Of a stretch of DNA of 64,000 nucleotides, positions 45,976-55,333 are shown one piece after another. Below the pieces are notes generated by a model that worked only from the letters and a program-made list of their open reading frames with translations, did not search any database and was not told the origin of the DNA. Position numbers and translations under genes: made by a program. The stretch comes from Kallotenue papyrolyticum (GTDB lineage: Bacteria; Chloroflexota; Chloroflexia; Chloroflexales; Kallotenuaceae), in contig NZ_JAGA01000004.1 in assembly GCF_000526415.1 (NCBI RefSeq), forward strand, positions 186,001-250,000, read 5' to 3'. How positions within the stretch are numbered: position 1 is the first letter of the stretch; each line of letters starts with the position of its first letter.

Positions 45976-46186
45976 CGAACATGCTCCTTTATGAATATTC
46001 CAGGCTGCGCCAGAATTCTGGCGGTAGTTGATCGTTCCATGCTGCGCGGGCCGGTCATATCGTTTGTTGCTCATTATAGCATGACTCAGGCCGACGCTTG
46101 CCGTTATTGGCCCACCAGCGGACGCATGGTACACTGGCGCAACCTGGGGCTCGCGGGCGACGTCAACACTGCAACAAGGAGCTGGC

Positions 46187-46573
46187 ATGGACGGACTGCT
46201 GCTGCGTCTGTTGATCAACGCCGCGGCGCTGCTGGCCGCGGTCTGGCTGGTGCCGGGCATCGAGTTCGCCGGCATCTTCGACGGCTCACCCTTTGCGCCA
46301 CGCGTCGCACTCAACCTGCTGCTCACCGCGCTGATCTTTGGCCTGGTCAACGCCACCATCCGGCCGATCCTCAAAGGGCTGACCTGCGCGCTGACGGTGC
46401 TGACGCTGGGCCTGTTCGTCTTTGTGATCAACGCGCTGATGCTGCTGCTGACGGCCTGGATCGCCGGCCAGTTCGAGCTGGGCCTGCAGGTCAACGGCTT
46501 CGGGCCGGCGCTGCTGGGCGCGATCGTCACCACCATCGTCAGCCTGGTGCTGAACGTGGTGATCAGCGATTGA
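46187..46573 (+). CDS. Phage-holin-4-superfamily-like membrane protein (YvlD-like)
   Basis: A 128-residue protein with four membrane helices and the family pattern LINAAALLAAVWLVPGIEF near the start, later FGLVNATIRPILK and ALLGAIVTTIVSLVLNV. The Pfam family is named 'phage_holin_4_2' but is a chromosomal membrane protein family of unknown role and does not indicate a prophage. AAGGAG lies 6 nt before the ATG. Confidence 0.87.
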   Translation: MDGLLLRLLINAAALLAAVWLVPGIEFAGIFDGSPFAPRVALNLLLTALIFGLVNATIRPILKGLTCALTVLTLGLFVFVINALMLLLTAWIAGQFELGLQVNGFGPALLGAIVTTIVSLVLNVVISD

Positions 46574-46598
46574 GCGATCCGCAGGCATCCGGGTGCGG

Positions 46599-46604
46599 TA
46601 TAAT
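46599..46604 (+). promoter_or_regulatory. Candidate -10 box (TATAAT)
   Basis: A perfect TATAAT 32 nt before the chosen start of the next gene. No good -35 is seen. It overlaps an in-frame ATG at 46603, which argues that the real start codon lies further downstream. Confidence 0.5.
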
Positions 46605-46635
46605 GGACCGCAAGTTCGAGGAGGAAACAGCAGCA

Positions 46636-47277
46636 ATGGCTGAACCGGTAACTGAGCTGGATCTGGTCGTCGGCTCGATGTTGACCACACCACCCGACGA
46701 GGATCGCGAATCCTACGAAGAGGAGCGCGAATGGCTGCAGGACGTGCAGGACCTGCTGCGCGAGGAGGGCGTTGAGGTCGATCTGCTGTCGCAGCCTGGC
46801 GTCGAGGTCTGGGAGGGCGGCATCGAGCGCTTCTACGACCTGTACCAGCTGAAGCGTCTCGCCGCCCATCTAGAGCGCGGCGAGGATGTGCAGGCGCTGC
46901 TGAACGAGCCGCTCGGCGAGGAAGAAGACGTTGACGATCTGCTGGCCGACATCTGGGACGATGAGGCGCCCACCCGCTTCCCGCACCTGATCAAGCACCA
47001 GGGCGATGGCGGCTACTACCTGCCGGTCGACTTCGCCGAGCCGATCTGGTTGGAGTACGGCGACGAGGAGGAGAGCGACGGCATGGAGCTGGCCGACGAG
47101 GAGAATGCCGTCTCGTTTGGCTCGTCGGTCGCCCTGCTGCGCGAGCTAACCGAGCTGGAGCAACTGCTGCAGCAGGCGGGCGTGCCCCACACCAGCGGCC
47201 CGCGCAAGGCGTTGGACGTGCTCAAGACCGCCGCGCAGAAGAGCATGGAGACCGGTCTGCCGATCATTCTGTGGTAG
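46636..47277 (+). CDS. Highly acidic hypothetical protein
   Basis: A 213-residue protein from MAEPVTELDLVVGSML, rich in Glu and Asp throughout, with no membrane segment and no known domain. GAGGAGG lies about 11 nt upstream. A Gln/Leu-rich helix (ALLRELTELEQLLQQAG) is near the C-terminus. The gene is followed by a good hairpin. It seems a cytoplasmic protein of unknown role. Confidence 0.75.
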   Translation: MAEPVTELDLVVGSMLTTPPDEDRESYEEEREWLQDVQDLLREEGVEVDLLSQPGVEVWEGGIERFYDLYQLKRLAAHLERGEDVQALLNEPLGEEEDVDDLLADIWDDEAPTRFPHLIKHQGDGGYYLPVDFAEPIWLEYGDEEESDGMELADEENAVSFGSSVALLRELTELEQLLQQAGVPHTSGPRKALDVLKTAAQKSMETGLPIILW

Positions 47278-47356
47278 TGCCGGACACCCACCCTTGGTCA
47301 CCCCACCCGCCTGGCAGCGCACCAGCGCACGCCAGGAGCATCCCCGTGTGCTAGAT

Positions 47357-47386
47357 CAAGCCCGCCCTTGCGCGGGCTTGTTCGTT
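47357..47386 (+). terminator. Intrinsic terminator-like hairpin
   Basis: Stem caagcccgc (47357-47365) with gcgggcttg (47372-47380), followed by ttcgtt. It lies 80 nt after the stop of the acidic hypothetical gene. The T-run is short. Confidence 0.65.
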
Positions 47387-47469
47387 GGCCTCCCCGCAGT
47401 GGCGGCCCGACTCATGCTACCGCGACGGGCAGCGCCTTGCAGCAGCGTTTGCCGGAGGAGAGGTAGAGC

Positions 47470-47949
47470 ATGGCTCCCGAACGTTCCAAGGCTTTGGTGC
47501 GCCAACTCTTCGATCGCTTCTGGAACCATGGCGATCTCGCCGCTGCCGAGCGGCTGCTGGCGCCTACCTTCATTGATCACACGCCCCTGCTGGGCATCCA
47601 CCCGGCAGCAACACCCGTTGATCGGGCGGCTTTTCTCGCCGGTCGTGCCAGATTGCGGACCGCCTTTCCCGATCTTGCCTGTACGCTTGAAGATGTGATC
47701 GCCGAAGACGATCTGGTTGCGGTGCGCTGGCACATGCACGGCAGCCACCAGGGTCGCTACCTCGGCCAGCCGCCCAGCGGCAAGCAGTTCACGATCACCG
47801 GCATTTCGATCTACCAGGTAGCGCAGGAGCAGATCAGCGCGGTCTGGAGTGAGCACAATCTGCTCGGCCTACTCCAGCAGCTCGAGATCGTGCCGCCGCC
47901 GAGCCAGACCGATCGCGAGCGTTTTTATGTCTGGCGCGCCTTGCGCTGA
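47470..47949 (+). CDS. SnoaL-like ester-cyclase-family protein
   Basis: A 159-residue NTF2-fold protein. It begins LVRQLFDRFWNHGDLAAAERL, has the FIDHTPLLG strand and the DLACTLEDVIAEDDLVAVRW core, as in SnoaL-like/ester cyclase-family proteins. The exact reaction is unknown; many members are not true cyclases. ATG follows GGAGGAGAGG. A paralogue follows at 48021. Confidence 0.85.
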   Translation: MAPERSKALVRQLFDRFWNHGDLAAAERLLAPTFIDHTPLLGIHPAATPVDRAAFLAGRARLRTAFPDLACTLEDVIAEDDLVAVRWHMHGSHQGRYLGQPPSGKQFTITGISIYQVAQEQISAVWSEHNLLGLLQQLEIVPPPSQTDRERFYVWRALR

Positions 47950-48020
47950 CGCCAGCCGAAACCTCGCCACCACCCCGGCCTGGCGCAACACACCTGAGCT
48001 GAACAGGAGCAAGCAGAGCC

Positions 48021-48473
48021 ATGGAGCAGCACAAAGCGGTTGTGCGCCGCATCATCGAGGAGCTCTGGAGCCAGGGCGACCTGGCGCTGCTCGACACACT
48101 GGTCGCCGAGGAGCTGGTCAATCATCCGACGCTGGTGGGCCTGCCACCCGGTCGCGCCGGCTTCCGGCAACTCATCACGCTGATGCGGACCGCCTTTCCG
48201 GATCTGCGGCTGAGCATTGATCGGTTACTGGCCGAAGACGATCGGGTCGTGGCGCGCGTGATCGCTGAGGGCACGCATGCCGGTGCCGTCGGCGGGGTTC
48301 CGCCCAGCGGGCACGCGGCGCGCTGGAGCGCGATCCACATCTATCGGTTGGAGGATGGGCAGGTGGTGGAGCGCTGGGGCGAAGCTCATCTGGTCGATCT
48401 GCTGCAACAACTTGGCCAACTGCCACCCCTGGGCACCGACGGAGCGGAGCCAGAGCAGCGTACGGGCGCGTAG
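48021..48473 (+). CDS. SnoaL-like ester-cyclase-family protein (paralogue)
   Basis: A 150-residue NTF2-fold protein with the same plan as the gene 70 nt upstream: VVRRIIEELWSQGDLALLD, then FPDLRLSIDRLLAEDDRVV and GHAARWSAIHIYRLEDGQV. The two genes probably arose by tandem duplication but have diverged strongly. No substrate can be assigned. Confidence 0.85.
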   Translation: MEQHKAVVRRIIEELWSQGDLALLDTLVAEELVNHPTLVGLPPGRAGFRQLITLMRTAFPDLRLSIDRLLAEDDRVVARVIAEGTHAGAVGGVPPSGHAARWSAIHIYRLEDGQVVERWGEAHLVDLLQQLGQLPPLGTDGAEPEQRTGA

Positions 48474-48511
48474 GGACGCGAAGGGGTTGCGGACGGAGGA
48501 GGTCGTGCAGG

Positions 48512-50221
48512 ATGCGTTACGTCGCTCTCGCCAGTGATTACGATGGCACCCTGGCGCTGGACGGACAGGTGGACGAGCCGACGATCTTCGCGCTCCAACG
48601 GCTGCGCGCGTCGGGCCGCCGCCTGATCCTGGTCAGTGGCCGCGAGCTGGAGGATCTGTTGCGCGTCTTTCCGCAGATCACCCTCTGCGATCTGGCCGTG
48701 CTCGAAAACGGCGCGCTGCTCTATCATCCCGCCAGCCGCAAAGCGCAACCGCTGGGGCCGCCACCGCCCGCGGCGTTTATCGCGGCGCTGCAGGCGCGCG
48801 GCGTCACGCCGCTCTCGGTTGGCCGCGTCATCGTCGCCACGTGGCATCCCAACGAGACCGTCGTGCTGGAGGTGATCCGCGAGCTGGGACTAGAACTACA
48901 GGTGATCTTCAACAAGGGCGCGGTCATGGTGCTACCGCCGGGCATCAACAAAGCTTCCGGCCTGGTCGCCGCCCTGCGCGAGCTGAGCATCTCGCCGCAC
49001 AACGTCGTCGCCGTTGGCGATGCCGAGAACGATCATGCGTTGCTGCAGCTGTGCGAGTGCGCCGTGGCCGTCGCGAACGCGCTGCCCAGCGTCAAGACCG
49101 CTGTCGATTGGGTCACACAGGGCGATCATGGCGCCGGCGTGCGCGAGCTGATCGATCGTCTCATCGCCACCGATCTGCGTGATCTGGAGCCGCGGCTGAC
49201 ACGGCATCACATCCTGCTCGGCGAACGCGAGGACGGCACGCCGGTGCAGCTGCCGCCCTATGGCGTCAACGTGCTGCTGGCCGGCCCGTCCGGTAGCGGC
49301 AAATCAACGGTCGCCACCGGCATCCTGGAGCGGCTGATCGCACAGGGCTACCAGATCTGCGGCATCGATCCCGAGGGCGACTATGAACACTTCGCGGGCG
49401 CGATCGTGCTGGGCGATCGCCACCGCGCGCCGAGCGTGGAGGAGGTGCTGGAAGTACTGGCACGCCCCGACCAGAATGTGGTGGTCAACCTGCTTGGCCT
49501 GCCGCTGGAAGATCGTCCCGCGTACTTCAACGCGCTGCTAGCGCGGCTGATGGAGCTGCGCACGCACACGGGCCGGCCACACTGGATCGTCGCCGACGAA
49601 ACGCATCATCTCCTGCCGCCGAACTGGGCGCCAGCGACAGGCATGCTGCCTCAGGATCTGCAGGGCCTGCTGATGATCACCGTACATCCCAACCAGATCG
49701 CGCCGGCGGTGCTGACTACCGTTGATCTGGTGCTGGCCATCGGCGCCGATCCGGGTGCCACCCTGCAGCAGTTCGGCGCGACGGTGGGCCAGCCGCTGCC
49801 GCCCTTCGCGGATCATGCCGGCAACGCGTTGGATGCCATCGCCTGGTGGCAGCGGCGCGAACCACCCTTTCGCCTGCGGGTCGCACCACCGGCGGCCGAG
49901 CGTCAGCGCCATCGGCGCAAATACGCCGAAGGCGAGCTCGGCCCGGACAAGAGCTTCTACTTCCGCGGACCGGAGGACCGCCTCAACCTGCGCGCGCAGA
50001 ATCTCCAACTGTTCATGCAGCTCGCCGAAGGCGTGGACGACGCCACCTGGCAGTACCACCTACGGCGCGGCGATTACGCGCGCTGGTTTCGCGAGTCGAT
50101 CGGCGATGCCGAGCTAGCCGCCGTGGCCGAGCGCGTCGCAGCCCAGGCCGAGCTACCAACAGAGGAGAGTCGCGCCGCGATCCGGCGCGCCATCGAAGAG
50201 CGCTATACCCGACCGGCCTGA
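48512..50221 (+). CDS. HAD phosphatase - HerA-like ATPase fusion
   Basis: A 569-residue two-domain protein. Residues 1-225 form a Cof/SPP-type HAD phosphatase (DYDGT with Asp9 and Asp11, later VAVGDAENDHALL with Asp170 and Asp174). Residues 235-500 form a P-loop ATPase with Walker A GPSGSGKST (258-266), the HerA-like IDPEGDYEHF segment, and Walker B WIVADETHH (Asp362, Glu363). A helical C-terminus follows. Both catalytic sites look intact. The role is unknown; the phosphatase may act on a sugar phosphate. It is not a frame error, since the whole reading frame is continuous. Confidence 0.78.
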   Translation: MRYVALASDYDGTLALDGQVDEPTIFALQRLRASGRRLILVSGRELEDLLRVFPQITLCDLAVLENGALLYHPASRKAQPLGPPPPAAFIAALQARGVTPLSVGRVIVATWHPNETVVLEVIRELGLELQVIFNKGAVMVLPPGINKASGLVAALRELSISPHNVVAVGDAENDHALLQLCECAVAVANALPSVKTAVDWVTQGDHGAGVRELIDRLIATDLRDLEPRLTRHHILLGEREDGTPVQLPPYGVNVLLAGPSGSGKSTVATGILERLIAQGYQICGIDPEGDYEHFAGAIVLGDRHRAPSVEEVLEVLARPDQNVVVNLLGLPLEDRPAYFNALLARLMELRTHTGRPHWIVADETHHLLPPNWAPATGMLPQDLQGLLMITVHPNQIAPAVLTTVDLVLAIGADPGATLQQFGATVGQPLPPFADHAGNALDAIAWWQRREPPFRLRVAPPAAERQRHRRKYAEGELGPDKSFYFRGPEDRLNLRAQNLQLFMQLAEGVDDATWQYHLRRGDYARWFRESIGDAELAAVAERVAAQAELPTEESRAAIRRAIEERYTRPA

Positions 50222-50261
50222 GCAGCGCCGCTGCCCACGCGCCTCCGGGCAGCGCCCGGCA

Positions 50262-50290
50262 TTGACGCACCCGCGGGCACGCCGTATACT
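50262..50290 (+). promoter_or_regulatory. ychF promoter
   Basis: TTGACG (50262-50267), 17 nt, TATACT (50285-50290): a near-consensus housekeeping promoter about 84 nt before ychF. Confidence 0.7.
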
Positions 50291-50373
50291 TGCCGTGATG
50301 CGAATCGCTTGCGGCGACACCGCGCGCGGCGCTGCCGCCCGTGGTTGTCGTTTGTTTTTGTTGGTGATCACCT

Positions 50374-51459
50374 ATGAAAATCGGCATCATCGGCCTGCCC
50401 AACAGCGGCAAAACCACCGTTTTCAACGCGCTGACGGGCGGCAACGCTGAAACGGCGGCCTACTCTTCGGGGCAGCTCGAGCCCAACATCGCCACGGTCA
50501 AAGTGCCGGACGAACGGCTCACGGTGCTGGCGCAGATGTACCATCCCAAGAAGGTCACGCCCGCCGACGTGCAGTACATCGACGTGGGCGGCCTCAGCGG
50601 CGAGCGCAAGGGTGGCGGCCTGCCGCCGGCGCTGCTCAACTACATCTCGCAGGTGGATGCCCTGCTGCATGTGGTGCGCGCCTTCGAGGATGCGAGCGTG
50701 CCGCATCCCGAAGGCACGGTCGATCCGCGCCGCGACATCGAAACCGTCGATTTGGAGCTGATGTTCTCGGACATGGCGATCATCGAGCGCCGGTTGCAGC
50801 GCCTGGAGCCGGAGATCAAAAAGATGGCCGGCAAGGAGCGCGAGCAGCGGCAGCTCGAGCGCGATGCGCTGGCGCGCTTGCAGGCCGGCCTGGAGCAGAA
50901 CATCCCGATCCGCGACCAGGAGCTGAGCGACGAGGAAGCCAAACTGCTGCGCGGCTACCAATTCCTCTCGGCCAAGCCGGTGCTGGTGGTGATCAACATC
51001 GGCGAAGAGCAGTTGGGCCAGGACATCGCCGCCACGATCGCCTACCCGCACCACAAGGCCGCGGTAACGCAGCTCGCGGGCAAGGTCGAAGCTGAGATCG
51101 CCCAGCTCGACGCGGAGGATGCCCAGCTCTTTCTGGCCGATCTCAAGATCGACAAACCGGCGCGCGACCGCGTGATCGCCGAGTCGTACCGGCTGCTGGG
51201 GCTGATCTCGTTCCTGACCGCCGGTCCCGACGAGGTGCGCGCCTGGCCGATCCGTCGCAACACCACCGCGGTGGAGGCCGCCGGCGAGATCCACTCCGAT
51301 ATCCAGCGCGGCTTCATTCGCGCCGAAGTGGTGGCCTTCGACGACCTAGTCGCCGCCGGCTCGATGGCCGAGGCACGCAAGCGCGGCCTGGTGCGCATGG
51401 AGGGCAAGACCTACATCGTGCAGGACGGCGATATCTGCAACTTCCTGTTCAACGTCTAG
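50374..51459 (+). CDS. ychF: Redox-regulated ATPase / GTP-binding protein YchF
   Basis: A 361-residue Obg-family P-loop protein. The G1 motif GLPNSGKTTVFNALTGG is at residues 6-22, and the C-terminal TGS domain ends KRGLVRMEGKTYIVQDGDI plus a final CNFLFNV. YchF binds ATP and the ribosome and is linked to the stress response. The length is the usual 363. A promoter lies just upstream. Confidence 0.95.
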   Translation: MKIGIIGLPNSGKTTVFNALTGGNAETAAYSSGQLEPNIATVKVPDERLTVLAQMYHPKKVTPADVQYIDVGGLSGERKGGGLPPALLNYISQVDALLHVVRAFEDASVPHPEGTVDPRRDIETVDLELMFSDMAIIERRLQRLEPEIKKMAGKEREQRQLERDALARLQAGLEQNIPIRDQELSDEEAKLLRGYQFLSAKPVLVVINIGEEQLGQDIAATIAYPHHKAAVTQLAGKVEAEIAQLDAEDAQLFLADLKIDKPARDRVIAESYRLLGLISFLTAGPDEVRAWPIRRNTTAVEAAGEIHSDIQRGFIRAEVVAFDDLVAAGSMAEARKRGLVRMEGKTYIVQDGDICNFLFNV

Positions 51460-51651
51460 GCGCGCTGACGTACACGGCAAGGCCCTCGCACAAGGTCGAC
51501 AACGGCCAGCGCTCGATGCGGTTGCCGGCGCTGATCGCGCGATGACATCTATGTCCTTTCATGGAGCGTGGTATCTAGAAGCGCTGACACATAGCCGCTT
51601 GACACGTACTCCACGATTGGAGTCGCCATGCTGGCCATCCAGTGATGGCAG

Positions 51652-52851
51652 CTAGCTTCGCACAGCAACCGCCGCCACCACGCGCGCCAGATGTTCGCAG
51701 ACGTAGTCCACCTGCGCTTCGCTCATCACGCTCGAGAAGGGCAGCGCCAGCGACACATCGCCCAGCCGCTCGGTCACCGGAAAGTCGCCGCGCCGGTAGC
51801 CGAACTGGGCGCGATAGAAGGGCTGCAGATGGATCGGCGTGAAGTAGGGCCGACTCGGAATGCCTGCCTCGGCCAGCCGGCGCATCACCTCGTCGCGCTG
51901 CGCCGGCGGCTGAATGCGCACCACGTACACGAACCAGCTCATGCGCGTGGTTGTCGGCGCGATCGTCGGCCGCTCGACCAGCTCGACCTCCGCCAGGCGC
52001 TGGTTGTACCACTGCGCGACGCGCTCGCGTTTGGCCAGCAGTTCCTCGATGCGCCGCATCTGGACCAGCCCCAGCGCCGCGCTGAGTTCATCCAGCCGGT
52101 AGTTGTAGCCCAGGCGCGTATGGTTGAGCCAGGCATCGAAGACGTCGCGGCCCTGATTGCGCAGCGAGCGAAAGAGATCGGCCCAGGCATCGTTGTCGGT
52201 GACGATCATGCCGCCCTCGCCGGTAGTCATCTGCTTGTTGGGATAGAAGGCGAAGACCGCGGCATCGCCCAGCGTGCCGGCCATGCGCTCCTTATAGCGC
52301 GCGCCGATCGCCTCGCAGGCATCCTCCACTACCGCCAGCTCCTGCGCGCGCGCCGCGGCCAGCAGAGGATCCATATCGGCGGGCTGGCCAAAGGCGTGCA
52401 CCGGCAGCACAGCTCGCACGCGCCGCTGGTGGCGGCGCGCATCGTTGCGCAGCGCGGGCGGCAGCCAGCGGTCGGCGGCGGCGCCCCCACGCCGCAGATC
52501 CTCCAGCGCCTGGGCCACCAGCGCCGCATCGAGGTTGCCGGTCACGGGATCAACATCGACAAACAGCGGCACGGCGCGCTCGTAGAGGATGCTGTTGGCC
52601 GAGGCGATGAACGAGAAGGGCGTCGTCAGTACCAGATCGCCATCGCACGCGCCCGTCGCGATCATGCACAGATGCAGGCCGCTGGTGCCGGAGTTGACGC
52701 CGACGGCGTGCCGCGCACCGACATAGCTCGCCAGCGCCTGTTCAAAGGCGACGATCTGCGGGCCGATGCTCAGCACCGGCGTCTGCAGTACCTGTAGCAC
52801 CGCCTCGCGCTCGGCGTCGGTAATATCGGGAGCAGACATGGGAATGTGCAT
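51652..52851 (-). CDS. DegT/DnrJ/EryC1 aminotransferase (PglE-like)
   Basis: A 399-residue PLP-dependent sugar aminotransferase with SGTSGLH for cofactor phosphate, Asp177 in VVEDACEAIG and the Schiff-base Lys206 in FAFYPNKQMTTGEGG. It aminates a keto-sugar nucleotide. Residues about 118-148 form an extra loop of about 30 residues compared with typical members. With the acyltransferase and PglC-like genes upstream it fits PglE of the UDP-diacetylbacillosamine-type pathway. The 4,6-dehydratase (PglF) is not in the window. Confidence 0.88.
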   Translation of the reverse strand: MHIPMSAPDITDAEREAVLQVLQTPVLSIGPQIVAFEQALASYVGARHAVGVNSGTSGLHLCMIATGACDGDLVLTTPFSFIASANSILYERAVPLFVDVDPVTGNLDAALVAQALEDLRRGGAAADRWLPPALRNDARRHQRRVRAVLPVHAFGQPADMDPLLAAARAQELAVVEDACEAIGARYKERMAGTLGDAAVFAFYPNKQMTTGEGGMIVTDNDAWADLFRSLRNQGRDVFDAWLNHTRLGYNYRLDELSAALGLVQMRRIEELLAKRERVAQWYNQRLAEVELVERPTIAPTTTRMSWFVYVVRIQPPAQRDEVMRRLAEAGIPSRPYFTPIHLQPFYRAQFGYRRGDFPVTERLGDVSLALPFSSVMSEAQVDYVCEHLARVVAAVAVRS

Positions 52852-52866
52852 ACCGTTGTTCCTCGC

Positions 52867-53508
52867 TTACTCCAACTGTTTGATGATCCTCCCCGGAACA
52901 CCTGCCAGAACCACACGATCAGGAACATCGCGATGGACCAGTGTGCCTGCGCCCACCACGCTCCATGCGCCAATACGGCGCTGCGGCATGATGGTGCTGC
53001 CAATGCCGACCAGCGTGCCCGCGCCAATCTGAACATCACCGCCAAGGTGGACACCAGGCGCAAGATGGGCATGATCGCCGATCTGGTTGTGGTGATCGAC
53101 CGTGCAGCCGGTATTGATGATCACATTCGCGCCAATGCTGCTGCCAGGATTGACGATGGCGCCGGCGCAGATCACAGTTCCCGGTCCAACCCGAACATCC
53201 GGCGCTAGCACCGCGCTGGGATGGCGCGCGATCGCGAAGCGCTCACCGCGTTGCCGAAGCACTTCGAAGAGCGTTCGACGCGTCGCATTGTCACCGATAG
53301 CGATGATCACCGCTTCATGGTCAATCATCGGCAGATCGGCCACGCTGCCCAGCACCGGCAGCCCCAGCAGATGCTGCCCATGCCGTGTGGCGGCATCATC
53401 GAGATAGCCTACCGGCTGAAGCGGGGCCCCGGCCTCCTGTTGCCGCAGCAGAATATCGGCCACCACCTGCCCGTGACCACCCGCTCCAATGATGATGACG
53501 CGTTCCAT
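52867..53508 (-). CDS. Sugar O/N-acyltransferase (PglD-like)
   Basis: A 213-residue protein with an N-terminal Rossmann-like domain (VIIIGAGGHGQVVADILLRQ) and a C-terminal left-handed beta-helix of hexapeptide repeats (about 95-200, GPGTVICAGAIVNPGSSIG). This is the layout of PglD/NeuD acetyltransferases, which acetylate the 4-amino group of UDP-sugars. It directly follows the PglC-like gene (stop and start adjoin) and precedes the aminotransferase by 15 nt. Confidence 0.9.
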   Translation of the reverse strand: MERVIIIGAGGHGQVVADILLRQQEAGAPLQPVGYLDDAATRHGQHLLGLPVLGSVADLPMIDHEAVIIAIGDNATRRTLFEVLRQRGERFAIARHPSAVLAPDVRVGPGTVICAGAIVNPGSSIGANVIINTGCTVDHHNQIGDHAHLAPGVHLGGDVQIGAGTLVGIGSTIMPQRRIGAWSVVGAGTLVHRDVPDRVVLAGVPGRIIKQLE

Positions 53509-54111
53509 TTAGCCCGCCGATCCTCGAAACTCTTCCATCGTCGCCTGCCCCGGCTGGCTGATCCCCTCGCGTTTGATGATCTTCCAGAGGGTCAGCGCCA
53601 GGATCTTCAGATCGAGCCACAGCGACTGGTGATCGACGTACCACACATCCAGCGCGAACTTCTGCTCCCAGGAGAGTGCGTTGCGCCCGTTGATCTGCGC
53701 CCAGCCGGTGATGCCCGGTCTGACCGCGTGCCGGCGCATCTGCTCCGGCGTGTAGCGCTCCAGGTACTCCATCAGCAATGGTCGCGGCCCGACCAGGCTC
53801 ATCTCGCCCTTCAGCACGTTGAACAACTCCGGCAACTCATCCAGGCTGGTGCTGCGCAAAAACCGGCCGAAGCGCGTCAGGCGCTGCGCGTCGGGCAACA
53901 AGCGGCCCTGCGCGTCGCGCGCGTCGGTCATGGTGCGGAACTTGTACAGCGTGAACGGCTGGCCGTGCAGGCCGGGCCGCTGCTGCCGGAAGAGCACCGG
54001 CGCGCCGAGCCTGACGCGCACGAGCACGGCAAGCAGCGCCAGCACGGGCGCGAGAACAATGAGTGCCGTCGCTGAGACGGCCAGATCAATCAAGCGTTTC
54101 GAGCGACTCAT
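53509..54111 (-). CDS. PglC-type phosphoglycosyltransferase
   Basis: A 200-residue bacterial sugar transferase. The N-terminal re-entrant membrane helix (LIDLAVSATALIVLAPVLAL) is followed by PVLFRQQRPGLHGQPF, the YKFRTM motif, and LDELPELFNVLKGEMSLVGP split over two segments (Asp-Glu catalytic dyad). It moves a phosphosugar from UDP-sugar to undecaprenyl phosphate, the first membrane step of glycan assembly. Small PglC size with no extra domain. ATG 54111 is preferred to a TTG at 54123. Confidence 0.92.
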   Translation of the reverse strand: MSRSKRLIDLAVSATALIVLAPVLALLAVLVRVRLGAPVLFRQQRPGLHGQPFTLYKFRTMTDARDAQGRLLPDAQRLTRFGRFLRSTSLDELPELFNVLKGEMSLVGPRPLLMEYLERYTPEQMRRHAVRPGITGWAQINGRNALSWEQKFALDVWYVDHQSLWLDLKILALTLWKIIKREGISQPGQATMEEFRGSAG

Positions 54112-55333
54112 ACGTTGTTTCAACCCGCGATCGGGCCGAGGACGTGCCGGCTACCGGTTCAGGCAGCGGCAACCCGCGTCGGCGCAACAGCCTAAGGTAC
54201 TCCTGGAGGGTTGCCTCCCAGATGGCCTCCTGCTGAAATTCACGCAGCACACGCTCGCGACCGGCGCGGCCATGCTGGCGCCGTAGGTCAGGATCGAGGA
54301 TGTAGCTCCGGATTGCTTCTGCCAGCGCGGCGACATCCCCCACCGGCACCAGCGTACCGGTAACGCCATCCTGGACCGCATCAATGCAGCCCGGGATGCG
54401 CGTCGCGACCACGGGCACCGCCATCGCGGCAGCTTCCAGCGGCACGACCGGAAATCCCTCGCGATAGGTTGGCAGCGCCAGAATATCGATACTAGCGTGA
54501 ATTGAGAGCGTGTCGTCAACCCAGCCGGTCAGATGAATGCGCGGATCACGGCGCAAGGTCGCCTCCGCTTCAGGTGATACAGGGTCATATGGCTCAAATG
54601 GGCCAGCGACGATCAGGTGCAGGGTCGGAAACTGGTCGCGGATCAAGCGCCAGGCAGCCACTAGCTCCTCAACGCCTTTGTCGCGCACGACGCGCCCGAT
54701 GAAGCCTATCACCAGCGCATCATGAGGAATTCCAAGCGACTCGCGCGCCGCGCGCCGCGCTGGGGCATCCATCGAGGCAGGGGAAAATCGTCCCTGCGCG
54801 TCAACTCCATTGATGCTGCCGCCAAGCAGCACCTTGATCTTGGCGGCAGGACATAACGTTTCGGCGATCGCCACATCGCGAATCGAATGACTCACGCACA
54901 ATACCTGCTGCGCCAGCCAACAGGATATCTTTTCACTCCAGCGCAAGAGCCATCGTTTGTGCCCGGAGGCGGTCATGAGCGGCAGACCATGGATATGGTA
55001 GATGCGCACAGGCACACGCGCCAGCCAGGCCGCGATCATGCCCAGCAATCCCGCCTTGGGGGTATGAGCATGCACAATATGTGGCCGAATTGCGCGCAGC
55101 CGCCGCCACAGTCTGGCAATAGCCACCAGGTCCTGCAGCGGTGTAATGCGCCGTGCCATCTCGACCGCATGAACTCGAACGCCCTCACGCGCCCCGAAGC
55201 GTTCAAGCAACGGCCCAGGTGACGACAGGGCCTCAACCAGAAACCCGTGCCGCTGCATGTACCCAACCTGCCCGGTAAAGAAACCGAGCGACTGGGGAAC
55301 AGTCGTGATGTGGAGCAAAATTAATTTGTTCAC
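54086..55333 (-). CDS. GT4 family glycosyltransferase (PglA-like)
   Basis: A 415-residue GT-B enzyme. The N-terminal start LILLHITTVPQSLGFFTGQV and the C-terminal donor site (YREGFPVVPLEAAAMAVPVVA with the E-x7-E pattern) are typical of GT4. It most likely adds the second sugar to the lipid-linked product of the PglC-type enzyme. GTG start at 55333; its end overlaps the next gene by about 26 nt. It is the first gene of the cluster and is preceded by AT-rich DNA. Confidence 0.9.
   Translation of the reverse strand: MNKLILLHITTVPQSLGFFTGQVGYMQRHGFLVEALSSPGPLLERFGAREGVRVHAVEMARRITPLQDLVAIARLWRRLRAIRPHIVHAHTPKAGLLGMIAAWLARVPVRIYHIHGLPLMTASGHKRWLLRWSEKISCWLAQQVLCVSHSIRDVAIAETLCPAAKIKVLLGGSINGVDAQGRFSPASMDAPARRAARESLGIPHDALVIGFIGRVVRDKGVEELVAAWRLIRDQFPTLHLIVAGPFEPYDPVSPEAEATLRRDPRIHLTGWVDDTLSIHASIDILALPTYREGFPVVPLEAAAMAVPVVATRIPGCIDAVQDGVTGTLVPVGDVAALAEAIRSYILDPDLRRQHGRAGRERVLREFQQEAIWEATLQEYLRLLRRRGLPLPEPVAGTSSARSRVETTYESLETLD

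Noticed and set aside
46187-46573. Holin of a second prophage
   Set aside because: The phage_holin_4_2 family is a common chromosomal membrane protein; no other phage gene lies near.
45544-46635. Plus-strand frame joined to the acidic hypothetical gene
   Set aside because: It runs antisense through citrate synthase and in another frame through the holin-like gene; a TATAAT lies at 46599, after which the real gene begins.
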